A stretch of DNA of 64,000 bases from Erythrobacteraceae bacterium (GCA_027486035.1 JAIXPX010000018.1:1-64000); one strand, 5' to 3'. Numbered from the stretch's first letter, positions 8,796-18,133 are shown. Notes: generated by a model not told the origin, from the sequence alone. Program-made: numbers and translations.

Positions 8796-9443
8796 ATGAC
8801 CTGGAACAAGTACGGACGCGGCAACGGCTGGGACAAGCTCGGCGAGGCGATCGCGATGATGGCGATGAACGGCAATTTCAACGTCGGCAGCAGTCCGGGC
8901 ATGAAGATGCGCTGGCGCTTCGACAGTGACGAGGCCGAGGGCGCCGAGGAAGGCCGGGGCGAGCCCGGCCGCCGCGGACGGCGCGGGCGGATGTTTGGCC
9001 AGGGCGAGCTGCGTCTCGCGCTGCTGGCGCTGATCGCGGAAGGTCCGCGCCACGGCTACGAGCTGATCAAGGAGATCGAGGAGATGACCGGCGGTGCCTA
9101 TGCCCCGAGCCCGGGCGCGGTCTATCCCACGCTCCAGCTGCTCGAGGACGAGGGCGCGATCGAGGAGGCCGAGGCCGAGGGCGCAAAGAAGCCCTTCGCC
9201 GCGACCGCGCAAGGCCGCGAGGAACTGCAAGACCGCAAGGACGAGGTCGAGGCGCTGATGCGGCGTCTGGGCCGCCACGGCGAGCGCACCACCACCGTCC
9301 GCTCGCACGACGTGTTCCGCGCCATGGGCAACCTCGGCTCGGTGCTCAAGAACCGCGCGCGCTCGGGCAAGCTCGACGAGCCGACCATCAACGCGATCGT
9401 CGACATGATCGACGAGATGGCCAAGCGGATCGAGCGCCTCTGA
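8796..9443 (+). CDS. PadR-family transcriptional regulator
   Basis: This 215-residue regulator has the PadR winged helix in its middle part: a GELRLALLALIAEGPRHGYELIKEIEEMT helix-turn-helix region is followed by SPGAVYPTLQLLEDEG and a wing. The first 70 residues are Gly/Arg/Glu-rich (RRGRRGRMFG) and probably disordered, seen also in sphingomonad and actinobacterial PadR proteins. A C-terminal helix (about 185-213) should form the dimer coiled coil. ATG 8796 is chosen because AGGAGG ends 5 bp before it; an in-frame ATG at 8766 would place the start inside the operator-like repeats. No transporter gene is adjacent; the next gene is a small membrane protein that could be its target. Confidence 0.88.
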   Translation: MTWNKYGRGNGWDKLGEAIAMMAMNGNFNVGSSPGMKMRWRFDSDEAEGAEEGRGEPGRRGRRGRMFGQGELRLALLALIAEGPRHGYELIKEIEEMTGGAYAPSPGAVYPTLQLLEDEGAIEEAEAEGAKKPFAATAQGREELQDRKDEVEALMRRLGRHGERTTTVRSHDVFRAMGNLGSVLKNRARSGKLDEPTINAIVDMIDEMAKRIERL

Positions 9444-9520
9444 CACACACGGTTGCCGTAAGGGCAAGTTGCGCATAGAATCTCCCCCATGCGGATCGCA
9501 CCGGATGGGGGGGAGTGCTT

Positions 9521-9955
9521 ATGTCGGGGGCTCGGATCGGCACGGTCAAGGCGCCGTGGCACCTGTGGGTGGCGGGCGTGGTGACGCTGCTGTTCAATGC
9601 GATGGGCATCGTCAGTTACCTGACGACGAAGCTCGGTATGCTGGCCGAGATGGGCCTCACCCCCGAACAGATTGCCTTCATGGAAAGCTATCCCGCTTGG
9701 ATCAGCGCCTTCTGGGCGCTGGGGGTGTGGGGTGCCTTTTCCGGTTCGGTGCTGCTGCTGATGCGCTCGCGCTGGGCGGTCGCGGCGATGGTGGTGGGCA
9801 CCATCGGGCTGATCGGGACGACGCTCGGCAATTACGTGGTGCTCGACGTACCGGCGGCGATGCAGGCCCCCGCGCTCGACGCGGCGATCTGGACGGTGAC
9901 GCTGTTCCTGCTGTTCTACAGCCGCGCGATGACGAAGAGCGGCGTGCTGGACTAA
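9521..9955 (+). CDS. Small four-helix integral membrane protein, unknown function
   Basis: This 144-residue protein has four predicted membrane segments (about residues 13-35, 57-78, 82-103 and 115-135) and no catalytic motif I recognise. A GGGAG Shine-Dalgarno lies 5 bp before ATG 9521; a GTG 6 bp upstream is an alternative. It lies 77 bp after padR on the same strand and could be read through from it. PadR regulators often control small membrane proteins, so a stress-linked role is possible but unsupported by sequence. Confidence 0.65.
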   Translation: MSGARIGTVKAPWHLWVAGVVTLLFNAMGIVSYLTTKLGMLAEMGLTPEQIAFMESYPAWISAFWALGVWGAFSGSVLLLMRSRWAVAAMVVGTIGLIGTTLGNYVVLDVPAAMQAPALDAAIWTVTLFLLFYSRAMTKSGVLD

Positions 9956-9957
9956 CC

Positions 9958-11154
9958 TCAGGCCTCTGGTGGCGCGGCGCGCCGGCCTCGGCGTTCCTCG
10001 ACCAGTTCGACATAGGTCTCGGCGACGACCGCGTTGATCGCTTCCCAGCTGAATTCGCAGGCCCGCGCCTCACCCGCCGCGCCGTGGCCCGCGCGCAGGG
10101 ACGCGTCGGCGCAAAAGGGTGCCATCGCCTCGGCAAAGGCGGCGGCATCGCGTGCCTTGCTGCCTGAGGGGGCGACCAGCCGTCCGGTCACGCCGTCGGT
10201 GACGAGGCTCGCGCTGCCGGTCGCCCGCGCCGCGACGACCGGCAGTCCGCTCGCCATCGCTTCCAGCGTGACGTTGCCGAAGGCTTCGGTGACCGAGGGG
10301 TTGAAGAACACATCGCCGCTGGCAAGCGCCTCGCCGAGTGCGGCACCGGTCTTGAAGCCGGCGAAGATCGCGCCTGCCGGCAGGTTGGCCTCGAACCAGC
10401 CGCGCGCGGGGCCGTCGCCGATCACCAGCACCTTGTGGGCCACCCCCGCCGCGCGCAGCCGCACGATGGTCTCGACAAAGACGTCGAGCCCCTTTTCCAT
10501 CACCAGCCGTCCCAGGAAGACGATGGCGACGTCATCATCGGCAAGACCAAGCTCGTGGCGCCATGCCGGGTTACGGCGCGCCGAGGCGAAGACCGTGCGG
10601 TCCACCCCCCGGCTCCACAGGCCGATGCGGCTGTGCATCCCCATCACGGCAAGCTCGTCGATTGTCGACTGCGAGGGCGCCACCAGCGCATCGCAGCGGT
10701 TGTAGAAGCGCTTCAGCAGCTTCACCACCAGCGGCTCGAGGAAAGCCATGTTGTAATAGCGCGGATAGGTCTCGAAGCGGGTGTGGACCGAGGCAAGCAC
10801 CGGGATGCCGCGAGTTTGCGCCCATTTGAGCGCCGCATGGCCGGCCGGATCGGGCGAGGAGAGATGGACGATGTCGGGGGCGAAGGCTTCCAGATCGCGT
10901 TTCACCACCGTCCCGAGCCCGGTCGGCAGGCGATATTCTCCGCGACCCTTCACCGGCATCGGCACATTGGGCAGCCCGACGAGATCGCCGGTCGGGGTAA
11001 AATCGGGGTTGGCGACCTTGGGCGAATAGACGCGCACCTTCGCGCCGCGCGCCAGCAGCGAGCCGACAAGGCGGTTGAGGGCCTGGTTGGCCCCGTCGCG
11101 GGTGTAGTTGTAGTTGCCGCTGAACAGGGCAACGCGAAGATCACGGACGTCCAT
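9958..11154 (-). CDS. Glycosyltransferase family 4 (GT-B), mannosyltransferase-like
   Basis: The 398-residue protein is a retaining GT-B glycosyltransferase. The N-terminal half has the acceptor-domain start FSGNYNYTRDGANQ and the DIVHLSSPDP strand. The C-terminal half has FLGRLVMEKGLD and the nucleotide-sugar site TEAFGNVTLEAMASGLPVV, the family's E-x7-E pair. Members close to this type move mannose or glucuronic acid onto diacylglycerol or related lipids in alphaproteobacteria, but the donor and acceptor cannot be told from sequence. It is convergent with the small membrane protein gene (2 bp between stops) and divergent from serC. Confidence 0.82.
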   Translation of the reverse strand: MDVRDLRVALFSGNYNYTRDGANQALNRLVGSLLARGAKVRVYSPKVANPDFTPTGDLVGLPNVPMPVKGRGEYRLPTGLGTVVKRDLEAFAPDIVHLSSPDPAGHAALKWAQTRGIPVLASVHTRFETYPRYYNMAFLEPLVVKLLKRFYNRCDALVAPSQSTIDELAVMGMHSRIGLWSRGVDRTVFASARRNPAWRHELGLADDDVAIVFLGRLVMEKGLDVFVETIVRLRAAGVAHKVLVIGDGPARGWFEANLPAGAIFAGFKTGAALGEALASGDVFFNPSVTEAFGNVTLEAMASGLPVVAARATGSASLVTDGVTGRLVAPSGSKARDAAAFAEAMAPFCADASLRAGHGAAGEARACEFSWEAINAVVAETYVELVEERRGRRAAPPEA

Positions 11155-11238
11155 GGATCCCGGCGTTTAGGCGAACCGGATGAAATTGGCGAGAGCCTAA
11201 GCTCGTCCGGTGCGGATGATGTTTCCGGCAATCGCTGA

Positions 11239-11317
11239 TTGACTCCTCCCCGCGCCTCTCTACAGCGGCCAACGGGCCACGCGGTCCCAACGCCGCGCGT
11301 GCTCTCTGCAAGGAGAG
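11239..11317 (+). promoter_or_regulatory. serC promoter and structured leader with a hairpin covering the Shine-Dalgarno
   Basis: TTGACT at 11239-11244 and TACAGC at 11261-11266 (16-bp spacer) make a plausible promoter. The short leader can form GGCC/GGCC and CGCGG/CCGCG stems. Just before the start codon, CTCTCT at 11302-11307 pairs with GGAGAG at 11312-11317 around a GCAA (GNRA) tetraloop, burying the AGGAG ribosome site. An RNA motif upstream of serC is known in alphaproteobacteria; membership here is inferred from position and this hairpin. Confidence 0.5.
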
Positions 11318-11322
11318 AATAC

Positions 11323-12501
11323 ATGACTGAGTACACTCGCGGGCTCTCGCACGAGCCTTCGCTGAAGCCTGAGCGCCCGTTTTTTTCCTCGGGCCCCACG
11401 GCAAAATTCCCCGGCTGGTCGCTGGACAAACTCAAGACCGACGTTCTTGGCCGCTCGCACCGCTCGGGCCTCGGCAAGGCGCGTCTGAAATACGCGCTCG
11501 ACCTCAGCCGCGAACTGCTCGGCATCCCCGATGATTACCTGATCGGCATCATGCCCGCCTCCGACACCGGCGCGATCGAGGCGGCGATGTGGTCGATGCT
11601 CGATCCCGCGCGCCCGGTGACGGTCGCGGCGTGGGAGAGCTTCGGCAATATCTGGATCCAGGACGCGGTGAAGCAATTGAAGCTGCCCAACCTCCAGGTC
11701 CTGACCGCCGATTACGGCCAGATCCCCGATCTCACCACCATTCCCCAGCGCAACGACGTGGTGTTCACCTGGAACGGCACCACCTCGGGCGCGCGCATCC
11801 CCGGCACCGACTGGCTCGAGCCGGGCCGCGAGGGGGTGACGATCAACGATGCCACCAGCGCGATCTTCGCGATGGAGATGGATTGGGCCAAGCTCGATGC
11901 CACAACCTATTCGTGGCAGAAGGTGATGGGCTCGGAAGCCCAGCACGGGATGCTGATCCTCAGCCCCAAGGCGGTCGAGCGGATCGAGTCCTATGATCCC
12001 GCCTGGCCGCTGCCCAAGCTGTTCCGCATGAAGAAGGGCGCCAAGCTCAACCGCGGCATCTTCGAGGGCGAGACGATCAACACGCCTTCGATGCTGGCGA
12101 CCGAGGACTACATCGCCGCGCTCGAATGGGGCAAGGCGATCGGCGGACGCAAGGCGCTGATCGCGCGGGCCGATGCCAATGCCGCGCTGGTCAAGGACTG
12201 GATCGAGGCGACCCCGTGGCTGCGCAACATGGCCACCGACCCCGCGCTCCAGACCAACACCGGCGTGTGCATGGTCTTCCAGGGCGACTGGTACGAAAGC
12301 CTCTCGCCCGAGGAACAGGCCGCCGTCCCGAAGAAGATCGTCAAGCTGCTCGAAGAGCGCAATGTCGGCTACGACTTCAACGGCTACCGCGACGCTCCGC
12401 CGTCCTTGCGCATCTGGTGCGGCTCGACCGTCGAGCAGGAGGACCTGAAGCGCCTGCTGCCGTGGATCGAGTGGGCCTACGAGAAGGTCAAGAACGGCTG
12501 A
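11323..12501 (+). CDS. serC: Phosphoserine aminotransferase
   Basis: The 392-residue PLP enzyme converts 3-phosphohydroxypyruvate and glutamate to phosphoserine. It is the longer alphaproteobacterial form of SerC. Visible features are FFSSGPTAKFPGW near the N-terminus, SHRSGLGK, GIMPASDTGA, the NDATSAIFAMEMDW strand and the Schiff-base lysine in SWQKVMGSEAQHG. ATG 11323 has AAGGAG 7 bp upstream, part of the leader hairpin. It precedes serA by 132 bp on the same strand, so the two middle steps of serine synthesis are paired, separated by a REPIN-type repeat. Confidence 0.96.
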   Translation: MTEYTRGLSHEPSLKPERPFFSSGPTAKFPGWSLDKLKTDVLGRSHRSGLGKARLKYALDLSRELLGIPDDYLIGIMPASDTGAIEAAMWSMLDPARPVTVAAWESFGNIWIQDAVKQLKLPNLQVLTADYGQIPDLTTIPQRNDVVFTWNGTTSGARIPGTDWLEPGREGVTINDATSAIFAMEMDWAKLDATTYSWQKVMGSEAQHGMLILSPKAVERIESYDPAWPLPKLFRMKKGAKLNRGIFEGETINTPSMLATEDYIAALEWGKAIGGRKALIARADANAALVKDWIEATPWLRNMATDPALQTNTGVCMVFQGDWYESLSPEEQAAVPKKIVKLLEERNVGYDFNGYRDAPPSLRIWCGSTVEQEDLKRLLPWIEWAYEKVKNG

Positions 12502-12529
12502 GGCCGTCCGTCCCGCTTACACTTACCCC

Positions 12530-12618
12530 GTCACCCTGAACTCGTTTCAGGGTCCATTTCTCCCCATCGAACTCCGCTTTCGGAGGCTCGATGGATGCTG
12601 AAACAAGTTCAGCATGAC
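12530..12618. repeat. REPIN-type inverted repeat between serC and serA
   Basis: The element opens GTCACCCTGAACTCGTTTCA and closes with the inverse motif TGAAACAAGTTCAGCATGAC. Each end is itself an imperfect palindrome, and a small hairpin (CCATCGA/TCGATGG region) lies between. Two REP half-sites facing each other over 89 bp is the REPIN arrangement. It ends 15 bp before the serA start codon. Confidence 0.75.
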
Positions 12619-12633
12619 GAAGGGAAAATCAAA

Positions 12634-14220
12634 ATGACCAAGCCCAGAGTTCTCATTTCCGACAAGATGGACCCCAACGCCGCGCGCATCTTCGAGGAGC
12701 GCGGCTGCAATGTCGATGTGATCACCGGCGAAACGCCCGAGCAGCTCATCGCCCGCATCGGCGAATATGATGGCCTTGCCATCCGGTCCTCGACCAAGGT
12801 GACCAAGGCGGTGCTCGATGCCGCCACCAACCTCAAGGTCATCGGCCGCGCCGGGATCGGGGTGGACAATGTCGATATCCCCTACGCCTCCTCCAAGGGC
12901 GTGGTGGTGATGAACACCCCCTTCGGCAATTCGATCACGACTGCCGAGCACGCCATCGCGCTGATGTTCGCGCTTGCCCGCCAGATCCCCGAGGCCAATG
13001 CTCAGACCCAAGCCGGCCAATGGCCCAAGAGCGGGTTCATGGGCGTCGAGCTCACCGCCAAGACCCTCGGGTTGATCGGTGCAGGCAACATCGGTTCGAT
13101 CGTCGCATCGCGCGCGCTGGGCCTCAGGATGAAGGTGATCGCCTATGACCCCTTCCTCACCGAGGACCGCGCGATCGAACTCGGCATCGAGAAGGTCGAT
13201 CTCGACACGCTGCTGTCGCGCGCCGATTTCGTGTCGCTGCATACGCCGCTGACCGACGAGACCCGCAACATCCTGAGCCGTGAACGGCTGGAGAATGCCA
13301 AGAAGGGCATCCGCATCATCAACTGCGCGCGCGGCGGGCTGATTGACGAGGCGGCGCTCAAGGAGTGCCTCGAGAGCGGCCAGGTCGCCGGCGCTGCGCT
13401 CGACGTGTTCGAAACCGAACCGCCGGCTGCCGATCACCCGCTGTTCGATGCGCCCAACTTCATCTGCACGCCCCACCTCGGGGCCTCGACCACCGAAGCC
13501 CAGGTCAATGTCGCGCTGCAGGTGGCCGAACAGCTCGCCGACTACCTCGTCAATGGCGGCGTGACCAACGCGCTCAACGTGCCCTCGCTGAGCGCCGAGG
13601 AAGCCCCCAAGCTCAAGCCCTACATGGCCCTGGCCGAAAAGCTCGGCAGCCTTGTGGGCCAGCTTGCCCATGGCAACCTCGCCAGGATCAGCATCGAGCG
13701 CGAGGGTGCGGCCGCCGAATTGAACGGCAAGCCGATCACCGCGGCGGTGCTGGCGGGCTTCATGCGCCGCTATTCGGACACGGTGAACATGGTCAACGCG
13801 CCGTTCCTCGCCAAGGAGCGCGGGCTTGATGTGAGCGAGATACGGCACGACCGCGACGGGGCGTTCAACACCCTCGTGCGGGTGACGGTGGAGACCGCGC
13901 AGGGGCCGCGTTCGGTGGCGGGCACGCTGTTCGGTACCGAGGCGCCGCGTCTGGTGGACATCTTCGGTATCGGCATCGAGGCCGAGCTGTCGGGCCACAT
14001 GCTCTACATCGTGAACGACGACAAGCCGGGCTTCATCGGTCGCATCGGCACGCTGCTGGGCGCGCGCGGGATCAACATCGGCACCTTCAACCTCGGCCGG
14101 CGCGAGGCGGGCGGGGAAGCGGTGCTGCTCCTCAGCCTTGACGAGGCGCTGACCCCCGAAGTGATCGCCGAGGCCGAGAAGGTCGAGGGCGTGAAGCTGG
14201 TCAAGGCGCTGAGCTTCTAA
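12634..14220 (+). CDS. serA: D-3-phosphoglycerate dehydrogenase
   Basis: The 528-residue protein is the long form of SerA, catalysing the first step of serine synthesis with NAD. The NAD site is LGLIGAGNIGSIVASRA; the catalytic Arg, Glu and His appear in NCARGGLIDE, DVFETEPP and TPHLGAST. It continues into an intervening domain and a C-terminal ACT domain (HMLYIVNDDKPGFIGRIGTLLG), the usual site of feedback by serine. An in-frame ATG at 12595 lies inside the REPIN, so ATG 12634 with GAAGGG about 10 bp upstream is preferred. A strong hairpin cluster follows its stop. Confidence 0.96.
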   Translation: MTKPRVLISDKMDPNAARIFEERGCNVDVITGETPEQLIARIGEYDGLAIRSSTKVTKAVLDAATNLKVIGRAGIGVDNVDIPYASSKGVVVMNTPFGNSITTAEHAIALMFALARQIPEANAQTQAGQWPKSGFMGVELTAKTLGLIGAGNIGSIVASRALGLRMKVIAYDPFLTEDRAIELGIEKVDLDTLLSRADFVSLHTPLTDETRNILSRERLENAKKGIRIINCARGGLIDEAALKECLESGQVAGAALDVFETEPPAADHPLFDAPNFICTPHLGASTTEAQVNVALQVAEQLADYLVNGGVTNALNVPSLSAEEAPKLKPYMALAEKLGSLVGQLAHGNLARISIEREGAAAELNGKPITAAVLAGFMRRYSDTVNMVNAPFLAKERGLDVSEIRHDRDGAFNTLVRVTVETAQGPRSVAGTLFGTEAPRLVDIFGIGIEAELSGHMLYIVNDDKPGFIGRIGTLLGARGINIGTFNLGRREAGGEAVLLLSLDEALTPEVIAEAEKVEGVKLVKALSF

Positions 14221-14228
14221 TCTCTCGC

Positions 14229-14320
14229 GGGAGGCTGGCCTTGCCAGCCTCCCTGCCGAGGGGACGGCCTTTCGGCCGGCGCGCAGTCGCGCTTGCGGCC
14301 CGCGTTGCGGGCCGGTCCAG
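14229..14320. repeat. Cluster of strong hairpins after serA
   Basis: A perfect 11-bp stem (GGGAGGCTGGC, loop CTT, inverse at 14243-14253) is followed by smaller GGCC/GGCC and GGCCCGC/GCGGGCC stem-loops. No T-tract follows, so it is not a classic intrinsic terminator. The part around GCAGTCGCGCTTGCGGCCCG resembles a segment near 48775 (GCAGTCGCCCTTGCGGCCCG), which suggests a dispersed intergenic element. It may act as an mRNA stabiliser or attenuator between serA and hisZ. Confidence 0.5.
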
Positions 14321-14393
14321 CGCTCCGGCGGGAAGGCAGCCTTTGGTGCTTGCCCCTTCACCCCGCGTCGATACCTCGCTAAGCGCAAGCGCA

Positions 14394-15509
14394 ATGACCA
14401 AACCCAGCGACCTCCTGCCCGAAGGCCTAGAAGATCACCTGCCCCCCGAAGCGGCGCGGATCACGGCGGCGATGCACGCCTGCCTCGATGTCATGGGCGC
14501 GCACGGCTACGACCGCGTGCGCCCGCCGCTGCTCGAGTTCGAGGCCTCGCTGGTCGGCCGCATGGCGGGCGTCAGCGTGGGCGAGCGCAGCACCATGTTC
14601 CGCTTCGTCGATCCCGCCAGCCTGCGCACGCTGGCGCTGCGCTCCGACATGACCCCGCAGGTCGGGCGGATCGCCTCCACCAGCCTGCGCGATGCGCCCC
14701 GTCCGCTGCGTCTCGCCTATTGCGGCGACACGGTGGTGATGAAGGCAAGCCAGCTCGATCCCGCCCGTGAGCGCCTGCAATTGGGCGCCGAACTGATCGG
14801 TGCCGACAGCGTCGCGGCGGCGGGCGAGGTGGTGATGCTCGCCATCGAGGCGATGAAGGCGGCGGGCCTCACCGGCATCTCGGTCGATTTCACGCTCCCC
14901 GACCTCGTCGATACCCTCGCCGAAAAGGCCTTCCCGCTTGCCTCCGACAGGCGCGAGGCGGTGCGGCGCGAACTCGACACGAAGGATGCAGGCGGCCTGA
15001 AAGCGGCAGGCGGCGCGGCCTATCTGCCGCTGCTCTATGCCGCCGGCCCGCTCGATAGCGCGCTTGCCGCCCTGCGCGCCGTGGATGCGGGCGGTGCGCT
15101 GAAATCGCGGCTCGACGGGCTTGCGGCGATAGCGGCGCATATTGGTGATGCGGCGCGGATCACGCTCGATCCGACCGAGCGGCACGGGTTCGAATACCAG
15201 TCCTGGCTCGGCTTCACCCTCTACGCCGAAGGCCTGCGCCGCGCGGCGGGGCGGGGCGGCACCTACCGCATTGCCGGCAGCGAGGAAGCCGCGACCGGCT
15301 TCACGCTTTACCTCGACCGGATCGCCGAGGTCGCGCCCCAGCCGCAAGCGGGGCGGATGGTCTACCTCCCGCTCGGTCATGACCGCGCGGCGGCGGCGGC
15401 CTTGCGCGCCGGGGGCTGGCGCACGCTGGCCCAGCTCGCCGTAGGCGAAGACCCGCAGGCGCTCGGCTGCGGCTGGGTGCTCGACGGGCTGGAGCCGCGC
15501 GCGCTCTAG
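14394..15509 (+). CDS. hisZ: ATP phosphoribosyltransferase regulatory subunit
   Basis: This 371-residue protein is a class II aminoacyl-tRNA synthetase-like paralogue used with the short HisG in histidine biosynthesis. Motif 2-like sequence (SLRTLALRSDMTPQVGRIA), a PRPLRLAYCGD stretch and a QLGAELIGADS stretch are visible. It lacks an anticodon-binding domain, which separates it from HisRS. The serA-hisZ-purA order is common in sphingomonads. ATG 14394 follows the hairpin cluster; no clear Shine-Dalgarno is seen. hisG is not in the window. Confidence 0.88.
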   Translation: MTKPSDLLPEGLEDHLPPEAARITAAMHACLDVMGAHGYDRVRPPLLEFEASLVGRMAGVSVGERSTMFRFVDPASLRTLALRSDMTPQVGRIASTSLRDAPRPLRLAYCGDTVVMKASQLDPARERLQLGAELIGADSVAAAGEVVMLAIEAMKAAGLTGISVDFTLPDLVDTLAEKAFPLASDRREAVRRELDTKDAGGLKAAGGAAYLPLLYAAGPLDSALAALRAVDAGGALKSRLDGLAAIAAHIGDAARITLDPTERHGFEYQSWLGFTLYAEGLRRAAGRGGTYRIAGSEEAATGFTLYLDRIAEVAPQPQAGRMVYLPLGHDRAAAAALRAGGWRTLAQLAVGEDPQALGCGWVLDGLEPRAL

Positions 15510-16570
15510 CCCAGCACCTTCTTCAGCCAGGCGTCCATGACCGGGGTCGCCGGATAGTCGGGCTGGCCGAGCTTGCGGTTGATCTCCATGTGCCCCTTCA
15601 GCCCTTGGCCCGGGAAGCCTGCGACCTCGGCCTGCGACCCGCCCTTCCTGAGCGCCTCGGCCAGCGCCTTGGACTGCGCGACCGCATCGGGACGCTGGAC
15701 GTGGAGCAGCAGGAAGGCGGGCGCATTGGGCGAGGCCGCCTGCAAGGTCGGCGAAAGCGCGGCCTGCCGTGCGGGATCGGTGCCGAAGGCCTGCCTATAG
15801 GTCTCCTGCATCATCGGCCCGGCACCCTTCAGCTGCGCCGCCACATCATAGGCCGCCCCGTCATTGGGCATCACCCCGTCGATATCGGCAAAGGAAAGCC
15901 CCGCCGCCTTGAGGTAACGCTCGTCGGTCCCCACCAGCGCCACCAGATGCGCGCCTGCCGAATGCCCGGTCAGCACCACACGGGTCGGATCGATCCCCAG
16001 TTCGCCCGCGCGCTTCAGGATATGTGCGAGCGCGGCGGCGACATCGCCCGCCTGATCCTCCACCGTGTTGCGCGGGACCAGGCGGTAGTCGATCGCGGCG
16101 AAGGCATAGCCCTGCGCCAGCATATGCGCGGGCATCGCACGGCCGGTCGCGTTGCTCTTTGACCCGCGCTGCCACCCGCCGCCATGGACGAACAGGACGA
16201 GCGGCGCGGCCTTCGCACCCTCGGGCACCCACAGATCGAGCGCCTGGAGGCTGTCGGGGCCATAGGCGAGGGTCCGCCCCGGCCCGGGCGTGCGCGTCCC
16301 GGCCTCCGGCTCCCCGCGTGCGGCGGCCCCATCCCGGCGCTGTTCGATCCTTTCGCGCAGTTCGCCGCGGCAGCTTTCGGAAAGTGCGCCCGCCTTCTGT
16401 GCAAGGCAGGTGCGAAGCCCGCCGCGGCCCGCGCCGCCGCACAGCCTGACGATCTCGGCGCGGCAGGTCTGCCGCAGGCGCTCGCCACCCCCGCGCTGCC
16501 GGGCCAGGATCGGACTGGCCAGCACGGCAAGCGCGCTGGCGGCGATAAGGGCTTTGGCGGCGGTGTTCAT
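15506..16570 (-). CDS. Secreted alpha/beta-hydrolase (esterase) with N-terminal Cys-rich repeat
   Basis: This 354-residue protein starts with a signal peptide ending near ILA-RQ (residues 22-24). Residues about 36-70 hold four cysteines spaced as in the Cys-rich GLG1-type repeat ([22 protein letters not shown]). The rest is an alpha/beta hydrolase of the BD-FAE/carboxylesterase type, with the oxyanion HGGGW motif, the nucleophile elbow GHSAGAH, an Asp region and the final His in [12 protein letters not shown]. It should hydrolyse a carboxylic ester in the periplasm. It is convergent with hisZ, overlapping it by 4 bp. The substrate is unknown. Confidence 0.8.
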   Translation of the reverse strand: MNTAAKALIAASALAVLASPILARQRGGGERLRQTCRAEIVRLCGGAGRGGLRTCLAQKAGALSESCRGELRERIEQRRDGAAARGEPEAGTRTPGPGRTLAYGPDSLQALDLWVPEGAKAAPLVLFVHGGGWQRGSKSNATGRAMPAHMLAQGYAFAAIDYRLVPRNTVEDQAGDVAAALAHILKRAGELGIDPTRVVLTGHSAGAHLVALVGTDERYLKAAGLSFADIDGVMPNDGAAYDVAAQLKGAGPMMQETYRQAFGTDPARQAALSPTLQAASPNAPAFLLLHVQRPDAVAQSKALAEALRKGGSQAEVAGFPGQGLKGHMEINRKLGQPDYPATPVMDAWLKKVLG

Positions 16571-16719
16571 CGGCAGGGATTCCTTGCGAAAGGCTGTGTC
16601 CGGCCAAACGCAGCATGGCGCGAAACCCTTCGCGCAGCTTGCCTCGCCCGCCGCAAAGGCCTAGGCGGCCCCTCGCGGTTTTCCCCCACCCTGGTTCCCC
16701 CCACCCTAGAAGGATAGCA

Positions 16720-18009
16720 ATGGCCAACGTCACCGTGATCGGCGCCCAGTGGGGCGATGAGGGCAAGGGCAAGATCGTCGACTGGCTCGCCAGCCGCGCC
16801 GATGTCGTGGTGCGCTTCCAGGGCGGGCACAATGCCGGGCACACCCTCGTGATCGACGGCAAGACCTACAAGCTCTCGCTGCTCCCCTCGGGCATCGTCT
16901 CGGGCACGCTCTCGGTGATCGGCAATGGCGTGGTGCTCGATCCCTGGGCGCTGCGCGACGAGGTCGCCAAGATCGAGCGACAGGGGGTCTCGGTCACCGA
17001 CGAGAACCTCGCCGTGGCCGACAACTGCCCGCTGATCTTGCCGCTCCACCGCGATCTTGACGGCTTGCGCGAGACGGCGGCGGGCAAGGGCAAGATCGGC
17101 ACCACCGGGCGCGGGATCGGCCCGGCTTACGAGGACAAGGTGGGCCGGCGGGCGATCCGGGTGTGCGATCTTGCCCACCTCGACACGCTCGAGCCGCAGC
17201 TTGACCGCCTCTGCGCGCACCACGATGCGCTGCGCGCGGGCTTTGGCCAGCCGCCGGTGGACCGTGCGGCTCTGCTGGAAGAGTTGCGCGAGATCGCGCC
17301 CTTCGTGCTGCGTTTCGCCCAGCCGGTGTGGAAGCGATTGAAGAAGGTCCGCCGTGCGGGGGCCAAGATCCTGTTCGAGGGCGCGCAGGGCGTGCTGCTC
17401 GATGTCGATCACGGCACCTATCCCTTCGTCACCTCCTCGAACACGGTGAGCGGCACGGCGGCCAGCGGCAGCGGTCTCGGCCCCAATTCGACCGGCTTCG
17501 TGCTCGGCATCGTCAAGGCCTACACCACCCGCGTCGGCTCCGGCCCCTTCCCTACGGAACTGGAGGATGACATCGGCCAGCGCCTCGGCGAGCGGGGGCA
17601 TGAATTCGGCACGGTGACGGGGCGCAAGCGCCGCGTGGGCTGGTTTGATGCCGTGCTGGTGCGCCAGTCCTGCGCGATCTCTGGCGTCACCGGCATCGCG
17701 CTGACCAAGATCGACGTGCTCGACGGGCTGGAGAAGGTGATGATCTGCACCGGCTACCGCCTGCGCGGCAAGGTCTATGACTACCTTCCCAGCCACGCCG
17801 CCGATCAGGCCGAATGCGAGCCGATCTACGAGGAAATGCCCGGCTGGCATGAAAGCACCGCAGGCGCGCGCTCCTATGCCGATCTGCCCGCTGCGGCGAT
17901 CAAGTACATCCAGCGCATCCAGGAGCTGATCGAGTGCCCCGTGGCGCTGGTCTCGACCAGCCCCGAGCGCGACGACACGATCCTGATGCGCGATCCTTTC
18001 GTCGACTGA
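16720..18009 (+). CDS. purA: Adenylosuccinate synthetase
   Basis: The 429-residue enzyme joins IMP and aspartate with GTP in AMP synthesis. Family hallmarks are [16 protein letters not shown] at the N-terminus with catalytic Asp, GHNAGHT with catalytic His, [35 protein letters not shown], and [11 protein letters not shown]. The length matches bacterial PurA. ATG 16720 has AGAAGGA 6 bp upstream. It diverges from the esterase and is followed after 124 bp by a MarR-type regulator on the same strand. Confidence 0.97.
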   Translation: MANVTVIGAQWGDEGKGKIVDWLASRADVVVRFQGGHNAGHTLVIDGKTYKLSLLPSGIVSGTLSVIGNGVVLDPWALRDEVAKIERQGVSVTDENLAVADNCPLILPLHRDLDGLRETAAGKGKIGTTGRGIGPAYEDKVGRRAIRVCDLAHLDTLEPQLDRLCAHHDALRAGFGQPPVDRAALLEELREIAPFVLRFAQPVWKRLKKVRRAGAKILFEGAQGVLLDVDHGTYPFVTSSNTVSGTAASGSGLGPNSTGFVLGIVKAYTTRVGSGPFPTELEDDIGQRLGERGHEFGTVTGRKRRVGWFDAVLVRQSCAISGVTGIALTKIDVLDGLEKVMICTGYRLRGKVYDYLPSHAADQAECEPIYEEMPGWHESTAGARSYADLPAAAIKYIQRIQELIECPVALVSTSPERDDTILMRDPFVD

Positions 18010-18065
18010 TCATAGGATTGACGCGTGCATCTGCCGGGTCGGCAGCCTGTCCATCCTACAGAAAA

Positions 18066-18124
18066 CAGGTCGATTTACTTGACCTGATCCGGTTTTGTTC
18101 TAGTGTCGTTCCAACACTGTTGGA
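18066..18124 (+). promoter_or_regulatory. Two inverted repeats in the promoter of the MarR-type gene
   Basis: CAGGTC (18066-18071) is mirrored by GACCTG (18081-18086) across 9 bp. TCCAAC (18110-18115) is mirrored by GTTGGA (18119-18124) across ACT, ending 9 bp before the start codon. TTGACC at 18079-18084 could be the -35 box, inside the first repeat. Both are good operator candidates for autoregulation by the downstream winged-helix protein. Confidence 0.5.
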
Positions 18125-18133
18125 GTCGAGTCG

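Noticed and set aside
12547..14394. 615-codon minus-strand open frame opposite serA
   Set aside because: Shadow of serA. It has low-complexity composition and no recognisable domain.
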